A stretch of 57,711 nt of DNA from Streptomyces lavendofoliae (lineage in GTDB: Bacteria; Actinomycetota; Actinomycetes; Streptomycetales; Streptomycetaceae), in contig NZ_BMTP01000025.1 of NCBI RefSeq assembly GCF_014649735.1, positions 1 to 57,711 of the forward strand, given 5' to 3'. The notes under the pieces were generated by a model. It made no database searches. It was not told the DNA's origin and was given only the letters and a program-made list of their open reading frames with translations. The first letter of the stretch is position 1, and the number at the start of each line of letters is the position of its first letter. Shown one piece after another: positions 15,861-23,985 of this stretch. The position numbers and the translations under genes are program-made.

Positions 15861-17198
15861 TCAGGGGGATCCGGCGGGGGCAATGCCGAGGGCGAGGATG
15901 GCTGTGTCGTCGTCGAGGCCGTCGCCGAAGCTCTGGAGGAGGGTGGTCAGCGCCCCCACGGTCTTGTCGGCGGTCGCGGGGGCGAGATCGGTGGCGTAGT
16001 CCAGCAGTGCTTCGTCACCGTAGCGGGTGCCGTCGGGGCCGATGCGGGCTTCGGTCAGGCCGTCGGTGTACAGGACCACGGTGTCGCCCGGCGCGAGTTC
16101 ACAAGTGGCGGCCGAGAAGCGGGCGTTGGGCAGGATGCCCACGAGTAGGCCCCCTGGTGTCGGCAGGTACTCGGCTGTGCCGTCGGCGTGCATCAGCACG
16201 GCCGGCGGGTGGCCGCCGCTGGCCAGGCGGACGGTGAAGCCCGCATCGCTCGGGGTCAGCGTGCCGAAGATGGCGGTGCAGTAGCGGGGGTCGCCCCCGA
16301 TGTAGTGCTGGTGCAGCACGGTGTTCAGCGTGCTGAGGACGGTGACCGGGTCGGGGTCGTGGATGGCGGCGGCGCGCAGGGTGTAGCGCGTCAGGGAGGT
16401 CACCGCCGCCGCTTCGGGGCCCTTGCCGCAGACATCGCCGAGGAAGAAGCACCAGCGCCCGCCGCCGATGGGGAACAGGTCGTAGAAGTCGCCGCCCACC
16501 TGGTCCACGGAGGCGGTGTGGTAGTAGGCGGCTGCCTCCAGCCCTTCGGGCTGCGGCAGGGTGGGGGGCACCAGGCTGCGCTGCAGCACGGCGAGCACGC
16601 CCTGAAGGCGATTCCTGTCACGTTCGGCCTGCTGCCGTGCCTCTACCTCGGCCTTACGGGACAGCTCCGCCTCTCGGCGCGCCTCTTCGGCTTCCCGCCG
16701 GCGGCGCAGCAGTTCCGCCTCATAGGCCCTGCGGTCGCGGGCGTCGGTGACGGTCGTGCGGATGAGCTGGGGTGTTCCGTCGCTGCCGACCTTCACCTTG
16801 GACGAGATGAGCACCGGCAGACGGGTCCCGTCGGCGGCCTTGAGCTCGAGGGCGATGCCGTTGACTTCGCCCTGCATGCGCAGCAGGGGGGCGAAGTGCG
16901 TCTCGTGGTAGAGCTTGCCACCGATGGTGAGCAGGTCGGAGAAGCTCATCTTGCCGATGACGTGTTCGCGTGTGTACCCGAGCCATCCGAGCAGGGTGGC
17001 GTTCACCTTGGCGATCTTCCCGTCCAGCAAGGTCGACAGGTAGCCGCAAGGTGCCTCTTCGTACAGCTCTTCCACGTCGTCCTCCAGCAGCGCGCTGAAC
17101 ACTGCGTCGGACGCCGTGTCGCCCGGTGATCGGTCCCCGCGCCGCGGTGGGGGGCCCTGGTGGGCGTGGGGCGGCGGGTCCTGGCCCGTGCGGCACAT
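15861..17198 (-). CDS. rsbP: PAS-domain SpoIIE/PP2C phosphatase, RsbP homologue
   Basis: The protein has about 445 residues. A PAS domain (about 40-150) includes PCGYLSTLLDGKIAKVN. A charged coiled-coil linker (about 160-205) connects to a SpoIIE-type PP2C domain. VGGDFYD, LGDVCGKG, YTDGLTE and LDDDTAIL are all intact. This is the architecture of Bacillus subtilis RsbP, which dephosphorylates RsbV during energy stress. The ATG at 17198 forms a TGATG overlap with the upstream rsbQ-like gene, implying translational coupling. A GTG at 17201 is an alternative start. The hydrolase partner upstream and the STAS protein downstream support the role. Confidence 0.9.
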   Translation of the reverse strand: MCRTGQDPPPHAHQGPPPRRGDRSPGDTASDAVFSALLEDDVEELYEEAPCGYLSTLLDGKIAKVNATLLGWLGYTREHVIGKMSFSDLLTIGGKLYHETHFAPLLRMQGEVNGIALELKAADGTRLPVLISSKVKVGSDGTPQLIRTTVTDARDRRAYEAELLRRRREAEEARREAELSRKAEVEARQQAERDRNRLQGVLAVLQRSLVPPTLPQPEGLEAAAYYHTASVDQVGGDFYDLFPIGGGRWCFFLGDVCGKGPEAAAVTSLTRYTLRAAAIHDPDPVTVLSTLNTVLHQHYIGGDPRYCTAIFGTLTPSDAGFTVRLASGGHPPAVLMHADGTAEYLPTPGGLLVGILPNARFSAATCELAPGDTVVLYTDGLTEARIGPDGTRYGDEALLDYATDLAPATADKTVGALTTLLQSFGDGLDDDTAILALGIAPAGSP

Positions 17199-18007
17199 CA
17201 CCGCTGGGCCAGGAAGCCGATGACGGCTTCTGTGGTGGCCTCGGGTGCGCTCAGCTGCGGGCAGTGGCCCGTGGCGTCGAGGGTCACCAGTCGGCTCCCC
17301 GGGATGGCGGCGTGCACGTACGCCCCCACCTCGCGCGGTGCGATGACGTCCTCGGTGCAGTCCAGGACGAGCGTGGGGACGGTGACCGAGGCCAGGTCGC
17401 GCCGGCTGTCGGACAGGAACGTGGCGCGGGCGAAGACCTGGGCGATGTCCGGGTCCGTACGGCAGAAGCTGTTGGTCAGTTCCTCGCCCAGCTCCGGCCT
17501 GTCGGCATTACCCATGATCACCGGCGCCATCTGCGCCGACCAGCCCAGATAGTTGGAGTCGAGCGACTCCAGGAGTTCCTCGATGTCCGCTGCGCTGAAG
17601 CCGCCCCGGTAGTCGCCGTCGTCGATGTAGCGGGGTGAGGGCACCAGCAGGACCAGCTTGGCGAAACGCTCGGGCTCCTGGGCTGCCGCGAGGACGCCCG
17701 TCATGGCACTCACCGAGTGACCGACGAACGCGACATCCCGCAGATCCAGCTCCCGGCAGATGTCCAGGACGTCCTGGGCGTAGCCGTCCAGGGAGCCGTA
17801 GCGCTCGGGGCTCCACGCGGACACATCGGATGCACCGGATCCCACGTAGTCGAACAGGACGACGCGGAAGCGCGAGGCCAGAGCCGGTACCATCAGCCGC
17901 CACATGTTCTGATCGCATCCGAACCCATGCGCCAGCATCACCACGGGACCATCAGCCTTGCCGGTGATCGTCACATTGTTCCTACTCGCTACATCCATGC
18001 CGTTCAT
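17198..18007 (-). CDS. rsbQ: RsbQ-like alpha/beta hydrolase, activator of the PAS-phosphatase
   Basis: The protein has 269 residues. LAHGFGCDQNMWR, DYVGSGASD, GHSVSAM (nucleophile Ser near residue 97), LDCTEDVIAP (Asp) and DATGHCPQLSAP (His) match RsbQ and the related plant receptors D14 and KAI2. In B. subtilis, RsbQ is required for RsbP to respond to energy stress and is thought to bind or turn over a small ligand. Here the gene sits directly upstream of the RsbP homologue with overlapping stop and start, which conserves the functional pair. The ligand is unknown. An ATG at 17998 is an alternative start. Confidence 0.9.
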   Translation of the reverse strand: MNGMDVASRNNVTITGKADGPVVMLAHGFGCDQNMWRLMVPALASRFRVVLFDYVGSGASDVSAWSPERYGSLDGYAQDVLDICRELDLRDVAFVGHSVSAMTGVLAAAQEPERFAKLVLLVPSPRYIDDGDYRGGFSAADIEELLESLDSNYLGWSAQMAPVIMGNADRPELGEELTNSFCRTDPDIAQVFARATFLSDSRRDLASVTVPTLVLDCTEDVIAPREVGAYVHAAIPGSRLVTLDATGHCPQLSAPEATTEAVIGFLAQR

Positions 18008-18266
18008 CGTGTCACCCGTTCGGCTCCATGAACGAACCCGCGCGAGTGGATGAGCGGAACTTCACAGGTCATTCACCGTGAACCGCTCGGCTTGCAGGGA
18101 GCCGCCCCGACGGCGCCAGGGCCGCAGGAACTGCACCGGATCGGCGAGCGAGTGCCGGCCCCAGAGGTGGCTGCCCAACGGCTACAAGTGCGTTCCGCGC
18201 CGGCGACCCGTACCGCCCCACCGCACGATCCGGGGATGGTGCGGTAGTCGCGCATGCTGTCTCTCT

Positions 18267-18280
18267 CCCCGCATACGGGG
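18267..18280. repeat. Short hairpin CCCCG-CATA-CGGGG
   Basis: A 5-bp perfect stem with a 4-base loop lies 236 bp from the CRISPR-like element and has a similar stem. The flanking bases GTCTCTCT and CGACCG partly resemble it. It may be a terminator or a decayed repeat. Confidence 0.3.
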
Positions 18281-18502
18281 CGACCGCCGCCGTTGCGGTC
18301 GCCGAACTCGCTCTTCACGGCCTGATCGGCTTCGACCGGCCGACTCACGCGAACCTGGACGACACGTTTCGTCTCGTCAGTGTGCTGGTTGCCGTTGTCC
18401 TGCCGTCGGCCAGGACGGCTGCCAGTCCGCTGAGGCTCCGCGTGCAGAGATCCGCCCTGCGCTACCCACCGCCGACCCCGAGGCGATGTGCTCGGGCCGG
18501 GG

Positions 18503-18531
18503 GTCGCCCCCGCGCACGCGGGGATAGACCG
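18503..18531. repeat. Isolated type I-E CRISPR-repeat-like element
   Basis: The 29-base element begins GTCGCC, has the stem CCCCGCGCACGCGGGG, and ends ATAGACCG. Length, stem and ends resemble the type I-E repeats common in Streptomyces. No second good copy occurs at the expected spacing of about 61 bp on either side, and there are no cas genes. It is either a relic of an array or a chance GC-rich hairpin. Confidence 0.4.
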
Positions 18532-18723
18532 ATGGAGCGCGACCCGGAGCAGGACAACGACGCGAAAGCAGCGCACGGCGCTGGCAGCGGCGGGGCGCCC
18601 ATCTGCCGTCGTGACCGACCGGCCCGGCGACGGAGCCGGGACACAGCAGGCGCACGACGACAGCGCGGAGGCCGGACGCCGGCGCGCCGGCTGATCTGCG
18701 GCGGCTCTGAAAGGGTCGTGGTG

Positions 18724-19029
18724 TCAGTCCTCGAATTCGAATTCCGGGACAAGGGTGACATCACTGCCCGTCCGCACCCGGTAGAGGATCCGGAGGCCTT
18801 CCGGCCCGAGTGCGCGAATCGTGCCCCAGGGAATGGTCTGGGCGGTCTTGAGGCCGGTGAAGTTGGGGTTGTCCTCGATGAGGTCGAGATTGACACCGTT
18901 CTTCCGGCGGCTGAGCGTCAGGGTGTCGCGAGGTTCACGGATCTCGACGCTGCACTGCTTTGCCACGGACAGGTGCAGTTGCACGATTCCGCTCCTGTCG
19001 ATGGTGGCGCTCTTGTCCCGGACAGCCAT
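18724..19029 (-). CDS. Small conserved-looking hypothetical protein
   Basis: This 101-residue protein is not recognised. It is acidic at the C-terminus (EFEFED) and has alternating beta-strand patterns such as GIVQLHLSVAKQCSVEI and ILYRVRTGSDVTLVPEF. There are no membrane segments or signal peptide. GAGGTGAGGTG lies upstream of the ATG, and third-position GC is high, so it is probably real. It stands alone between long non-coding stretches. Confidence 0.6.
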   Translation of the reverse strand: MAVRDKSATIDRSGIVQLHLSVAKQCSVEIREPRDTLTLSRRKNGVNLDLIEDNPNFTGLKTAQTIPWGTIRALGPEGLRILYRVRTGSDVTLVPEFEFED

Positions 19030-19457
19030 GTTGGCACCTCACCTCGTGTATGGCTCGTCACCTGAAGGCGTGACAAGGTTCCCGCAGTACCGTAGAGGGC
19101 GCGTCGCGCAAGCCGATCATGGATCGCCGATGAAGGACCAAGGTCCCCCGTCCGCCCATGTTTCTGCCTGGCAGCACGGTCATGGGCCGGGAACCGGGAA
19201 CGATACGGACCGTGGGGGGACGCCTGTCCCTCGTCGGCCCCCTTCTCAGGACTCGGGAAGGCCGCTGGCCGGCTGATGGCCGGCCCGGCCCGGCCATCCG
19301 GGGGCGGCCACCTCACCGGCGCCGCCGGGACGCCGAGCGCGACACCGCTCGCGATTCGCGGACCGGGGCGGGAACCGTTCCGCCCCGTCCTGCGTGCCCT
19401 CTTGATGGGTGGTCGGCCGGGTGGACGGTCTGCCGGCGGCTGGGCGAAAGGGACCGG
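19030..19457. other. Upstream region of the small gene and the lipoprotein gene
   Basis: This 428-bp gap lies between divergent genes and must hold both promoters. I found no clear operator or coding sequence. The open frames here are extremely GC-rich and low in complexity. Confidence 0.4.
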
Positions 19458-20024
19458 ATGAGGACACGGACGATGGCGAGCCTGGCGGTATCGGCCTGCG
19501 TGGCATTGGTGGCGTGCGCGTGCGGTCCGGAGAGGACGACGGACGACGCCGCTGCGAAGCCTTCGCCGCCGACCGCGTCCCCACCGGCTGAAGAGCCGTC
19601 GGCCACGCCGTCCGCGAGCGCTCCGACCGGGCGGCCGTCGGCCGGCCCGACCGGTGACCGGCCCGCGCCCAGGACGAAGGAGCGCGCGATCCAGCGGTAC
19701 GAGCAGTACCTCCACGCCCTCGGCCGCGAGGACATCGACACGGTCTGCGAAGTGGCCGGCCCCGGTGCGAAGGAGGCGGAGGAGAAGGGATTCGGTCCCT
19801 GCACCTCGACCTACGTCATCGTGTTCCAGATGATCTCGCCCGAGCAGAAGAAGGCCCTGCGCACCGCGACGGTCGACCCGCAGCAGGTCACCGTTCGCAC
19901 CCTCGACAGGATCGAGATGCCGCTCGAAGCCGTCAGGACCTCCGCCACCTTCTCCGAGGACGACCTCGGCAGCTACACGTTGGAGTACCTCGAAGACGAC
20001 TACTTCATCACCGACGGAACGTGA
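19458..20024 (+). CDS. Putative secreted lipoprotein
   Basis: The 188-residue protein begins MRTRTMASLAVSACVALVAC, a short lipoprotein signal peptide with lipobox LVAC and a lipidated Cys at residue 20. A Pro-Ser-Ala linker (about 30-75) follows. The C-terminal domain (about 78-188) is acidic with one disulfide-sized Cys pair (DTVCEVAG, GPCTSTYV). It resembles the small NTF2-like or cystatin-like domains often found in actinobacterial lipoproteins, but no specific family is certain. A strong hairpin terminator follows. It appears to be monocistronic. Confidence 0.7.
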   Translation: MRTRTMASLAVSACVALVACACGPERTTDDAAAKPSPPTASPPAEEPSATPSASAPTGRPSAGPTGDRPAPRTKERAIQRYEQYLHALGREDIDTVCEVAGPGAKEAEEKGFGPCTSTYVIVFQMISPEQKKALRTATVDPQQVTVRTLDRIEMPLEAVRTSATFSEDDLGSYTLEYLEDDYFITDGT

Positions 20025-20030
20025 CGCCTC

Positions 20031-20050
20031 GCACCCGGAGCCCCGGGTGC
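20031..20050 (+). terminator. Intrinsic hairpin terminator of the lipoprotein gene
   Basis: GCACCCGG-AGCC-CCGGGTGC is a perfect 8-bp stem with a 4-base loop, starting 7 bases after the TGA at 20022-20024. No T tract follows. Confidence 0.7.
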
Positions 20051-20299
20051 GGCAGGCGTAGCTCCCTCATCCGCCCGTACGCCCACGCCTGAGGGCTCAG
20101 GCCGCCCGCCGGCCCCCCTCGTGCGGGGCTCAGGCGCGCGGCGGACCTGTTCGTCAGGCGCCGGCCGGCCGATGCCGCCGAGCAGCCGCTCCGGCGGACC
20201 GGCCCGGCGCCGAGGTGCCCCCGTGCGGACGCGACCGGGGCGTGCTCGGCTGCCCCCGGCCCAGCGGTCGTGACGCAGCCCCGCTGACGTCCCTGCCCC

Positions 20300-20515
20300 T
20301 CCCCGCCGTCCGGCGCCGGCCCGTCAGCGGCACCGGCCGGCGTTGAGCCGGGCCGTCCCAGAAGGCGCGGGCAACCTCCGGGCTGTCGAACCCGCGAATG
20401 AGGAGGGTGGCCGGCCGCCGGTCGCCCTCCAGCACCGGGCAGTCGTCGTCTCGACGACAAGGCTGCGGGAGCCGACCTCGTTGATCGCCGGAGGTAATGC
20501 GGCGAGGCGGGGGCG
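20300..20515 (-). pseudogene. DUF1330-family remnant, frameshifted
   Basis: One minus-strand frame gives LAALPPAINEVGSRSLVVE. The next frame continues VLEGDRRPATLLIRGF then DSPEVARAFWDGPA. Joined, they match the DUF1330 fold (an NIPSNAP-like small dimeric barrel) with its typical LEGD and AR-FWDSP motifs. The frame changes near 20450. No start codon with RBS is visible and the C-terminus runs into GC-rich sequence. I infer a decayed gene. Confidence 0.55.
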
Positions 20516-20547
20516 GTCGGCAGGGTGTCGGGCTGAGAAGTGGCCGG

Positions 20548-20952
20548 TCAGCCCTGCTGTGTCTCCGTCCGGTGGATCGTGCCGTGCTCGTGGGCGTTCT
20601 CGTGGGCATCGGTCGGCGACACGGTTCCCCGCGCGGCTGCCTGCGCCGTGGGGAACAGGCTGAACACCTTGTCGATGCCCAGGACTTCGAAGACCGACCG
20701 GTAGTAGGTGCCGAGTCCGGCGATCCGCAGACAACCCCGGTACTCACCGGTGATCCGCAGGAGCCGCACCAGCATGCCGATGGCTGACGAGTCCAGGAGC
20801 CTCGCGCGAGAGGCGTCCAGGATCAGGGTGCGGCAGCCGTGCCGCACCAGATACTCGCACTGGGCGCCGATGAGACGGGCATTGGCGTAGTCGATCTCCT
20901 CCGGTAACACGGCCACCGATAGATCGCCGTGCCGGAGCGTCACCGTCACCAC
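20548..20952 (-). CDS. STAS-domain anti-sigma factor antagonist
   Basis: The protein has 134 residues with a STAS domain in residues about 8-110. LLDSSAIGMLVRLL near residue 53 carries the phosphorylation serine. TLILDASRA precedes it and VFEVLGIDKVFSLFP ends the domain. The C-terminal 25 residues are rich in His, Glu and Thr. It should take part in partner switching. It differs from the rsb operon STAS protein and may respond to the orphan phosphatases near the left end. Two adjacent GTG codons at 20950 and 20947 are possible starts. Confidence 0.85.
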   Translation of the reverse strand: MVTVTLRHGDLSVAVLPEEIDYANARLIGAQCEYLVRHGCRTLILDASRARLLDSSAIGMLVRLLRITGEYRGCLRIAGLGTYYRSVFEVLGIDKVFSLFPTAQAAARGTVSPTDAHENAHEHGTIHRTETQQG

Positions 20953-21052
20953 CGATAACCTCCGATCGCCGCGCCGTAGGGCATGCTCGAGCGAGCCGTA
21001 CGCAAGTACCTTCCGGACGTGGCTCCGGGTGATGGGGGCGGCCCGTCGGGCG

Positions 21053-21292
21053 TCAGGACGTCGCCCCTGCGGGTACGGGGCCCGCGGCGTCGAGAACCGT
21101 GACCAGAGGCAGCGCGAGGGCGAGGGCCAGCTCGTGCAGTTCCTGCTCGGTGGGGCGGATCGGCCCAGTGGCGCCGTCCTGGGCGAAGACCCGGATACGA
21201 GGAGTGCGGATACCGGTCTTGTCGGCCAGGGCCTGGGCCGTCAGGCGCCGTCGGCGCATGGTGTCGTGCAGCAGCTGGGCGAGGTCAGCCAT
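21053..21292 (-). CDS. Small helix-turn-helix protein (XRE-like)
   Basis: The protein has 79 residues. MADLAQLLHDTMRRRRLT and AQALADKTGIRTPRIRVF form a helix-turn-helix. A helix with ELHELALALALPLVTVLDAA follows. The layout resembles short XRE regulators. The ATG at 21292 has GGAGGCAGG upstream. An earlier ATG at 21322 lacks an RBS. It is codirectional with the STAS gene, about 100 bp apart, and may regulate it. Confidence 0.7.
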   Translation of the reverse strand: MADLAQLLHDTMRRRRLTAQALADKTGIRTPRIRVFAQDGATGPIRPTEQELHELALALALPLVTVLDAAGPVPAGATS

Positions 21293-21620
21293 GTTCCTGC
21301 CTCCAGGGCGCGCGTCCTTCACGGGGCTATGGACTCCGTCTGCCCCCGAAAAGCGGCCTCATCCGCCGCCATTCGAGCGAGGGACGACGCCAATACCCCG
21401 GCTTTTCCTCAAGGCGCCAAAGCGTTCCTTCGCGTCCGATCGCCCACCTGTGGGCCGCCGCGGTCCGCCTGGGTGCTGCCTGGCTCCGCCGCCCGGTGCC
21501 GATGACCGGATGTCCCAGCTGCGCCTTTCACGGCCGGCTTAATGCCCTGGCCCGAGTCCCGCCAGGGTTCCATTCTTGATTTGTCGGCGCGAAGTCGACA
21601 CAAAAGGAAAGGGACCTCGG

Positions 21621-22160
21621 ATGAACCGACTCGCTCTGTCCGGGTTGGCGCTGGTTGTCGCGGCGACCGCCGTGATGGCTGTGCCTGAAGGGAATGCGGT
21701 GGCCGCCGGCGGTGGTGCCCCGGACGCGCCGGCCGAACAGTATTGCGTGATCGTCGTCGGTAAGGCCGTCAAGGGAGAATTGTCGCCGGTCAGGTCGAAG
21801 ACATGCGGCAGCAGTCCTGTGTCGAAGTCGCTGGTGAAGGCATCGGCCAACACCGTGCTTCTCATGGAATGGTTCGAGCACGCGAACAACAGCCCGAGTT
21901 CGCTGACGCGCGTGCACGGTGAGGCGGGGGACTGCGACGCGGACGGCTACCGCCTCAGGGCGACCGGATTCTGGGCCAACCGGATTTCCGGGTTCAACGC
22001 CTACAGCAAGTGCAACGTCGCCACCGGCTACGACCTGGTCAACCTGTCGGGCGACCGGCAGACCTGGCGGATGGACAAGCCGTGCAAGTGTCTGCTCCAG
22101 GGATGGGTGGGAGCGTACATGAACGACCGCATCGAGTCGTTCTGGATTCGCCAGGGCTGA
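21621..22160 (+). CDS. Secreted hypothetical protein, possibly beta/gamma-crystallin-like
   Basis: The protein has 179 residues with a clear signal peptide (LALSGLALVVAATAVMA, cleavage near residue 28). The mature part has several cysteines. The C-terminal pattern GYDLVNLSGDRQTW then GWVGAYMNDRIESFW resembles beta/gamma-crystallin repeats and secreted I36-type inhibitors. The assignment is weak. GGAAAGGGACC precedes the ATG. GC content is lower than in neighbouring genes, which may indicate recent transfer. It has no operon partner. Confidence 0.7.
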   Translation: MNRLALSGLALVVAATAVMAVPEGNAVAAGGGAPDAPAEQYCVIVVGKAVKGELSPVRSKTCGSSPVSKSLVKASANTVLLMEWFEHANNSPSSLTRVHGEAGDCDADGYRLRATGFWANRISGFNAYSKCNVATGYDLVNLSGDRQTWRMDKPCKCLLQGWVGAYMNDRIESFWIRQG

Positions 22161-22402
22161 CCCGTCCGCCCGCAGGGTCGTTCGGCGGCGCTGTGCGGGC
22201 TCGGTTGTCCGGTCGACCGGTGGGTCGCCGGGCCGTCCGGGTCGCTCCGGCCGGAGGCCGAGGTGCCGGCACGTGCCGGTGCACGGAGGTGCCATCGCGG
22301 CCGGACGCCGCTCGCCGGCCCCCTCCCGAGCCTGCGGCACCTGTCCGGGGATAACCCCGCACCAGCCGGGCGCCGGCCGAGCGGCGTGCGTGGTGTCAGC
22401 GG

Positions 22403-23584
22403 CTAGCGGTTGAAGGCGGGGAGGGCGAAGCGCGCGACCAGGGGGAAGCCGTCTTCGCGGGCGCTCTTGGCGTTCACCGAGTACACGACGGTTCGCGACA
22501 GGTCGCGCGTGGCGGCCAGCACGGTGTGGTAGCCGGGGCGCGAGCCGGTCTTGCCCCAGATCTCCGTGTTGTTGTACCGGAACCGCTGCAGCCCCATGCC
22601 GTACTGGGCGCCGTCGAGGTCCGGGACCGTCAGCATCTGGTCGAGCAAATACTCGGGGACGACCCGGCCCTGGAAGAGACCTACGAGAAGGCGTTCGAGA
22701 TCGGCGGTGGTGGACACCATGTCTCCCGCCGCCCAGCGGTCGGACATGTTCCATTCGGTGACGTCGCGCGTGCGGCCGCCGATGTCGGCGTAGGCGCGGT
22801 TGTGCGGGCCGTGGATCCGGGGATCGCCCCCGACGGGGAAACCGGTGTGGCGCATGCCCAGCGGGCGCAGGACGCGCTGCTGTGCCTGGTGTGCGTACCG
22901 GTCGCCGGTGACTCCCTCGATGAGCAGGCCGAGGACCGTGTAGTCGATGTTCTGGTATTTCTGCCGGGTGCCGGGCGCGGCAGCCGGCCCCTTGGCCACG
23001 GCGCCGGCCACCACCTCCTGGGGCGTGAGCGTCCGGAACCGGTTGGCGTACATCTCCTCAGTGGTCGAGCCAAGGCCGGGACCGGCCTGCAGGCCGCTGG
23101 TGAAGGTCAGCAGGTGCCGCACGGTGGGAAGTTCGGTGAACGACGCGGGGAGCAGTCCGGGCAGGTAGTGGCTGACCGGAGTGTCCAGGTCGACTTTGCC
23201 CTCGGCGACGAGTTGCAGCACGAGCGAGGCGGTGACGACCTTGGTGGTCGAGCCGGCGCGGAAGCGCGCGTTCTCCAGAGCCGGGGCATGGGTCCGGCGA
23301 TCACGTACTCCGGCCGTGCCCTTCCAGGTGCCCACTCCGCCCACCCGGACCAGGGCGGCGGAGACGTCCCCGTCGGGGATGCCGACGAGGGCTGCTTCGA
23401 GTGCCGCGACATCCGGCCCGGGGGAAGGGGTCCGGGGGGCGCCGGCCGACACGGAGGCGGACGGCCCCACGGAAGCCGCAGCGGGGGACGCCGACGTGGC
23501 GTACGCCGCCTGGGCCGTCGGCCCCAGCATGAGGGCGGTCAGGACCGCGGTGGTCAGGGCGGTGTGCGTACGGGCGTTCGTCAC
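22403..23584 (-). CDS. Secreted serine hydrolase of the beta-lactamase / D-Ala-D-Ala carboxypeptidase fold
   Basis: From the GTG at 23584 the protein has 393 residues. A signal peptide (TALTTAVLTALMLGPTAQA) is followed by an Ala-Ser-Pro linker. The catalytic domain has S-x-x-K in GSTTK, Y-x-N in KYQNID, and KTG in WGKTGSRPGY. The class C / DD-peptidase family (PF00144) includes peptidases, esterases and beta-lactamases, and the exact substrate cannot be given. AGGAG lies upstream of the GTG. It is probably extracellular. Confidence 0.88.
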   Translation of the reverse strand: MTNARTHTALTTAVLTALMLGPTAQAAYATSASPAAASVGPSASVSAGAPRTPSPGPDVAALEAALVGIPDGDVSAALVRVGGVGTWKGTAGVRDRRTHAPALENARFRAGSTTKVVTASLVLQLVAEGKVDLDTPVSHYLPGLLPASFTELPTVRHLLTFTSGLQAGPGLGSTTEEMYANRFRTLTPQEVVAGAVAKGPAAAPGTRQKYQNIDYTVLGLLIEGVTGDRYAHQAQQRVLRPLGMRHTGFPVGGDPRIHGPHNRAYADIGGRTRDVTEWNMSDRWAAGDMVSTTADLERLLVGLFQGRVVPEYLLDQMLTVPDLDGAQYGMGLQRFRYNNTEIWGKTGSRPGYHTVLAATRDLSRTVVYSVNAKSAREDGFPLVARFALPAFNR

Positions 23585-23985
23585 CGTTCGTGCTCCTGCT
23601 CGTCGAGTAGGGCTCGGCTCCCGCTCGGACGGCGGGGCGTTGCCCGGGGCGGACACCATCCTGCTGATCAACGGGCGGGCGGCTCATCGTCTCGGACGAC
23701 GAGCCGGCCCCCGAGAGTCGGTGGCTCTTTCCTCCGGGGCACCCCTAGGGTGGCGGCCCGCGTCGGGATGTGGGCGGGCCTGGTGACACCGGCTCAATCG
23801 ATGCCGCCCGCCGTACCCGCGGTCCCGGCCAGGGCCTGCGCCCCTTCCGCGACCCGGACGCGCCCGAGGACGGTGACGAGGACGGGTGGCCCCGGAATGT
23901 GCGGCCGCGTCCTGTGCGCCTGCGGGGCGGTGCGGTACGGGGAGCCGGCCGTCACGCTCTTCCCGCCGGCTACGGGTCAGTCGGG
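23585..23985. other. Gap between two codirectional minus-strand genes
   Basis: This 401-bp stretch lies between the beta-lactamase-fold gene and the SGNH gene upstream of it. It should contain the promoter of the former. I see no gene and no clear palindromic operator. Confidence 0.4.

Larger units (their letters stand above)
18031..18723. other. Long region without a supported gene, containing hairpins
   Basis: No reading frame has recognisable protein character on either strand. The stretch contains a CCCCGCATACGGGG hairpin at 18267-18280 and a 29-bp CRISPR-repeat-like element at 18503-18531, both listed separately. It separates the rsbQ promoter region from the small gene at 18724. Confidence 0.5.

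Noticed and set aside
18231..18560. A possible CRISPR array
   Set aside because: Only one good repeat-like element and one weak hairpin occur, with no regular 61-bp spacing and no cas genes.
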